From: an uncultured Alphaproteobacteria bacterium
GTDB lineage: Bacteria > Pseudomonadota > Alphaproteobacteria > Micropepsales > Micropepsaceae
Assembly: GCA_903897605.1 (NCBI GenBank)
Contig: CAIUCH010000016.1
Coordinates: 1 to 64,000 of the forward strand
Direction: 5' to 3'
DNA length: 64,000 nucleotides
The first letter of the stretch is position 1; the number at the start of each line of letters is the position of its first letter. This document shows positions 61,212-64,000 of the stretch, piece after piece. The notes beneath the pieces were generated by a model. The model was not told the origin of the DNA. It searched no databases and was given only the letters and a program-made list of their open reading frames with translations. The position numbers and the translations under genes were made by a program.

Positions 61212-62399
61212 ATGGACCTGTCTTTTTCGCCCCAGGAAGAAGCATTCCGCCAAGAGGTTCTGGGTTTCATCGCCGAAGCGAAGCCCAAACTGCCCCAAAA
61301 ATTGGGCGCCCCGGAACAGGCGCGCCTCTCCAAGGACGATTATCTGATCTGGCACCGTCTGCTTTTCAAAAAGGGATGGGTCGCGCCGGCTTGGCCGAAG
61401 GCATTCGGCGGCGCCGACTGGAGCGTGACCCAGCGCTACATTTTTTCCACCGAAATCGCCAAGGCAGGCATGCCCACCACTTTGCCTTTCGGCTTGGGCA
61501 TGGTCGGGCCGGTGATCATCGCCTTTGGCAACGATGCCCAGAAGAAGAAATTCCTGCCCCGCATTCTTTCCGGCGATGATTGGTGGTGCCAGGGTTATTC
61601 CGAACCGGGAGCGGGATCGGATCTCGCCAGCCTGCGTTGCCGGGCGGTGCGGGACGGCGATCATTATGTCGTCACCGGGCAGAAGACCTGGACGACCCTG
61701 GCGCAATATGCCGACTGGATCTTCTGTTTGGTGCGGACCGATCCCGCCGCCAAGCCGCAGGAAGGAATTTCCTTCCTTTTGATCGACATGAAGTCGCCGG
61801 GTATCACCGTCAAGCCGATCGTCATCCTGGATGGCGCGCCGGAAGTGAATGAAGTCTTTTTCGACAGTGTGAAGGTGCCGGCCGAAAACCTGGTAGGCGA
61901 TGAGAATAAAGGCTGGACCTATGCCAAATTCCTGCTCGCGCATGAACGCTCCGCGCTCGCCAGCGCCTCGCGCTCGCGCGCAGCGTTGGCGCGATTGAAG
62001 GCCATCGCCAAGGCGGAGCAATTGGATGGTGCGCCCCTGATCCGCGATCCGGATTTTGCCCACAAGCTGGCGGCGCTGGAAGCCGACCTGATGGCGCTGG
62101 AATTTACCGAACTGCGCATCCTCAGCCAGGAAGCGAAGGGTGAAAAAGTCGGCTCCGAAAGCTCGATCCTGAAGGTGGCGGGCAGCGAGATCCAGCAGCG
62201 CGTCGCCGATCTGGCGATGGAAGCGGTGGGCTATTACGCGCTGCCCAATGATATGAGCTTGGGCGACAATGAAGCGGTGGGACCGGATTACGCCCGCGGC
62301 CTCGCTGGCCGCTATTTCAATCTGCGCAAGGCTTCGATCTATGGCGGCTCGAACGAGATCCAGCGCAACATCATCGCCAAGGCCGTGCTGGGGCTCTGA
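61212..62399 (+). CDS. Acyl-CoA dehydrogenase, larger subunit of a tandem pair
   Basis: A 395-residue FAD-dependent acyl-CoA dehydrogenase: WWCQGYSEPGAGSDLASLRCRAVRDGDHYVVTGQKTWTT (FAD/substrate region) and the C-terminal SIYGGSNEIQRNIIAKAVLGL. It oxidises an acyl-CoA at C2-C3. Its stop shares one base with the start of the next dehydrogenase gene, suggesting a heteromeric enzyme like the steroid-side-chain FadE28/29 type. The substrate is unknown. Confidence 0.88.
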   Translation: MDLSFSPQEEAFRQEVLGFIAEAKPKLPQKLGAPEQARLSKDDYLIWHRLLFKKGWVAPAWPKAFGGADWSVTQRYIFSTEIAKAGMPTTLPFGLGMVGPVIIAFGNDAQKKKFLPRILSGDDWWCQGYSEPGAGSDLASLRCRAVRDGDHYVVTGQKTWTTLAQYADWIFCLVRTDPAAKPQEGISFLLIDMKSPGITVKPIVILDGAPEVNEVFFDSVKVPAENLVGDENKGWTYAKFLLAHERSALASASRSRAALARLKAIAKAEQLDGAPLIRDPDFAHKLAALEADLMALEFTELRILSQEAKGEKVGSESSILKVAGSEIQQRVADLAMEAVGYYALPNDMSLGDNEAVGPDYARGLAGRYFNLRKASIYGGSNEIQRNIIAKAVLGL

Positions 62400-63514
62400 T
62401 GGATTTTTCCTTCTCCGAAGAACAGAATCTGCTGCGCAATTCCCTGTCGCGTTACCTGGCGGACCATTATTCTTATGAGGATTGGCGCAAATTCACCGCT
62501 TCACCCGAAGGCCGCGATCCCCGGCATTGGCGGCAATTCGCCGAGTTGGGCCTGTTGGCGGCGCCCCTGCCGGAGGAGCATGGCGGCCTGGGTGGCGGCG
62601 CAATCGAAAGCATGGTGGTGATGGAGGAGTTCGGCCGCGCCCTGGTGGTCGAACCTTTCGTACCCACGGTGGTGATCGGCGGCGGCCTTCTGATGAATGC
62701 CGGTGGCGCGTTGGCGGAAGAAATTCTGCCCAAGATCGCTGGCGGCGAAACCATCCTGGCGTTCGCTTTTGCCGAGGCACAGGGCCGCTATAATCTCGCC
62801 GATCTGGCCACGACCGCCAAGAAACAGGGCGGCGCCCATATTCTCAATGGCCAGAAGAGCGTGGTGCTGGGTGCGCCCTGGGCCGATACGCTGATCGTGA
62901 CCGCGCGCACGGGCGGGGCGCGGCGCGAGCCGGGCGGTGTGAGCGTGTTTCTGGTGGAAAAGGGCGCCAAAGGCGTCTCGACACGGGATTATGCCGCGAT
63001 GAGCGGACTTCGCGCCAGCGATGTCGGCTTCGAAAATACGCCGGCGCGCCTGATCGGAGAGGAGGGCGCGGCGCTGGAGCCACTGGAAAAGGTGATGGAC
63101 CATGCCATCGCCGCCCATCTTGCCGAAGCCAACGGCGCCATTGCCAGATTGATGGCCGCGACCACCGAATATGCCAAGACGCGAAAGCAATTCGGCCAAC
63201 CGATCGGGAAATTCCAGGTGCTGCAGCACCGCATGGTGGACATGTATATCGCGCAACAGCAGGCGCTTTCGGCCGGCCTGATGGCGAATTTGAAGCTGGG
63301 CGATACCGATGGTTCCCGCGCCGTGTCGGCGGCCAAGGCGGCGGCGGGAAAATATGCCCGCGCGGTGGCCGAGAGCGCGGTGCAGATCCATGGCGGCATC
63401 GGCATGACCGGCGAATTGGATGTCGGTCATTACTTCAAGCGGCTGGTGCTGCTGGAAACACTGTACGGCTCGCCTGACCATCATCTCCGCCGCATGGCCA
63501 GGCTGGACCAATAA
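62399..63514 (+). CDS. Acyl-CoA dehydrogenase, smaller subunit of a tandem pair
   Basis: A 371-residue member of the same family but with a degenerate FAD/substrate stretch: ILAFAFAEAQGRYNLADLATTAKKQGGAHILNGQKSVVLGA, lacking the usual EPxxGSD of its partner. It retains TRKQFGQPIGKFQVLQHRMVDMYI and QIHGGIGMTGELDVGHYFKR. In heteromeric acyl-CoA dehydrogenases one subunit is often degenerate like this. A strong terminator follows directly. Confidence 0.86.
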   Translation: MDFSFSEEQNLLRNSLSRYLADHYSYEDWRKFTASPEGRDPRHWRQFAELGLLAAPLPEEHGGLGGGAIESMVVMEEFGRALVVEPFVPTVVIGGGLLMNAGGALAEEILPKIAGGETILAFAFAEAQGRYNLADLATTAKKQGGAHILNGQKSVVLGAPWADTLIVTARTGGARREPGGVSVFLVEKGAKGVSTRDYAAMSGLRASDVGFENTPARLIGEEGAALEPLEKVMDHAIAAHLAEANGAIARLMAATTEYAKTRKQFGQPIGKFQVLQHRMVDMYIAQQQALSAGLMANLKLGDTDGSRAVSAAKAAAGKYARAVAESAVQIHGGIGMTGELDVGHYFKRLVLLETLYGSPDHHLRRMARLDQ

Positions 63515-63544
63515 AAAAGGCGCCGATGAGGGCGCCTTTTCTAT
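63515..63544. terminator. Rho-independent terminator, probably bidirectional
   Basis: AAAAGGCGCC (63515-63524) pairs perfectly with GGCGCCTTTT (63531-63540) around GATGAG. It serves the acyl-CoA dehydrogenase operon and the convergent serA, which ends at 63570. Confidence 0.85.
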
Positions 63545-63569
63545 TTTGAAAACTCGACCGAGCTTGTTT

Positions 63570-64000
63570 CTAAAAAACCAAAGCCTTCGCCATCCGAACC
63601 ATCGGCAATTTCGTGAGTTGTTCGACAACTGCATCCGGCACCTTGCCATCCACTTCGATCAGGGCAATGGCGTCCTGCCCAGGGGCGCTGCGTCCCAAGG
63701 TGAAGTTGGCGATATTGACCTTGGCGTCGCCCAGCAGGGTGCCGAACTTGCCGATGAAGCCAGGCTTGTCCTCGTTCACCACGTATAGCATGTGCGGCGC
63801 GAACTCGGCGTCGAGGTTGATGTCCTTGATCTGAATCAGGCGTGGGCGGCCATCGGAGAACACGGTGCCGGCGATGCGGCGGGTCGAGCCGTTGCCCAAG
63901 GTCACGGTGATCTTCATATAGCCTTCATAGACGCCTTCCTGACCGCGGCGCACTTCGCTCACCTTGATGCCGCGTTCCTTAGCGATTGAGGGGGCATTGA
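63570..64000 (-). CDS. serA: D-3-phosphoglycerate dehydrogenase, C-terminal part (cut by window edge)
   Basis: Only the C-terminal region is in the window; the frame stays open to base 64000, so the gene continues to the right. Seen: NAPSIAKERGIKVSEVR, VYEGYMKITVTLGNGSTRRIAGTVF (intervening/ASB domain) and the ACT domain DAEFAPHMLYVVNEDKPGFIGKFGTLLGDAKVNIANFTLGR with VDGKVPDAVVEQL at the end. The first committed enzyme of serine synthesis; the ACT domain typically binds serine for feedback control. Confidence 0.9.
   Translation of the reverse strand, partial: NAPSIAKERGIKVSEVRRGQEGVYEGYMKITVTLGNGSTRRIAGTVFSDGRPRLIQIKDINLDAEFAPHMLYVVNEDKPGFIGKFGTLLGDAKVNIANFTLGRSAPGQDAIALIEVDGKVPDAVVEQLTKLPMVRMAKALVF

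Overview
This window is GC-rich chromosomal DNA of an alphaproteobacterium. The evidence is the complete hopanoid (hpn) locus, the speD/speE, dusA/dusB and DUF1289 repertoire, a Rhizobiales-type palindromic intergenic repeat, and perfect CtrA-type boxes (TTAA-N7-TTAA) with clustered CcrM-type GANTC sites. A Rhizomicrobium/Micropepsales-like lineage would fit, but the sequence alone does not settle it. I saw no insertion sequence, prophage, CRISPR array, tRNA or rRNA. Coding density is very high and many genes overlap by 1-11 bp.

Layout. 0.1-2.2 kb: polyamine genes, with speE leftward and speD rightward; speD has a possible attenuator in its leader and a clear terminator. 2.3-4.9 kb: two overlapping FAD oxidoreductases. 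5.0-6.4 kb: an ECF sigma / membrane protein / CnrX-like sensor operon. 6.4-8.0 kb: a membrane histidine kinase whose promoter holds a CtrA box and four GANTC sites. 8-18.9 kb: housekeeping (pepN, a polytopic membrane protein, a conserved hypothetical, DUF1289, cobA, phosphohexomutase, M61 peptidase, dusA). 18.9-22.6 kb: MFS transporter coupled to a polysaccharide-deacetylase-fold enzyme, then VOC and DUF899 proteins. 22.7-27.2 kb: an RND efflux pair preceded by two CpxR-like direct-repeat boxes. 27.2-29.9 kb: dusB, a deacetylase and a branched-chain aminotransferase.

29.9-36.5 kb is an accessory-looking metabolic island. A TPP enzyme and a GNAT-like protein face away from a three-gene operon: a very small acyl-carrier-like ORF that lacks its phosphopantetheine serine, an adenylating ligase and an SDR reductase. 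A FadD-type ligase follows. 36.6-38.9 kb: a metY-metA-like sulfur assimilation pair.

39.0-60.7 kb is the hopanoid locus. One 14-kb rightward operon reads hpnI-J-K, two diiron ferritin-like proteins, hpnL-A-B-C-D-E-shc-hpnG. It converges on ispH-hpnH, followed by ispA, hpnM, hpnN and mlaA. Together these supply isoprenoid precursors, make squalene by the HpnCDE route, cyclise it, add the adenosyl/ribosyl side chain, build a (cyclitol ether) glucosamine head group and move the lipid to the outer membrane. No hpnP, hpnR or hpnO is visible here. The tandem diiron pair inside this operon is the most interesting unexplained component.

60.9-64 kb: chorismate mutase, two overlapping acyl-CoA dehydrogenases, a terminator, and the C-terminus of serA running off the right edge.
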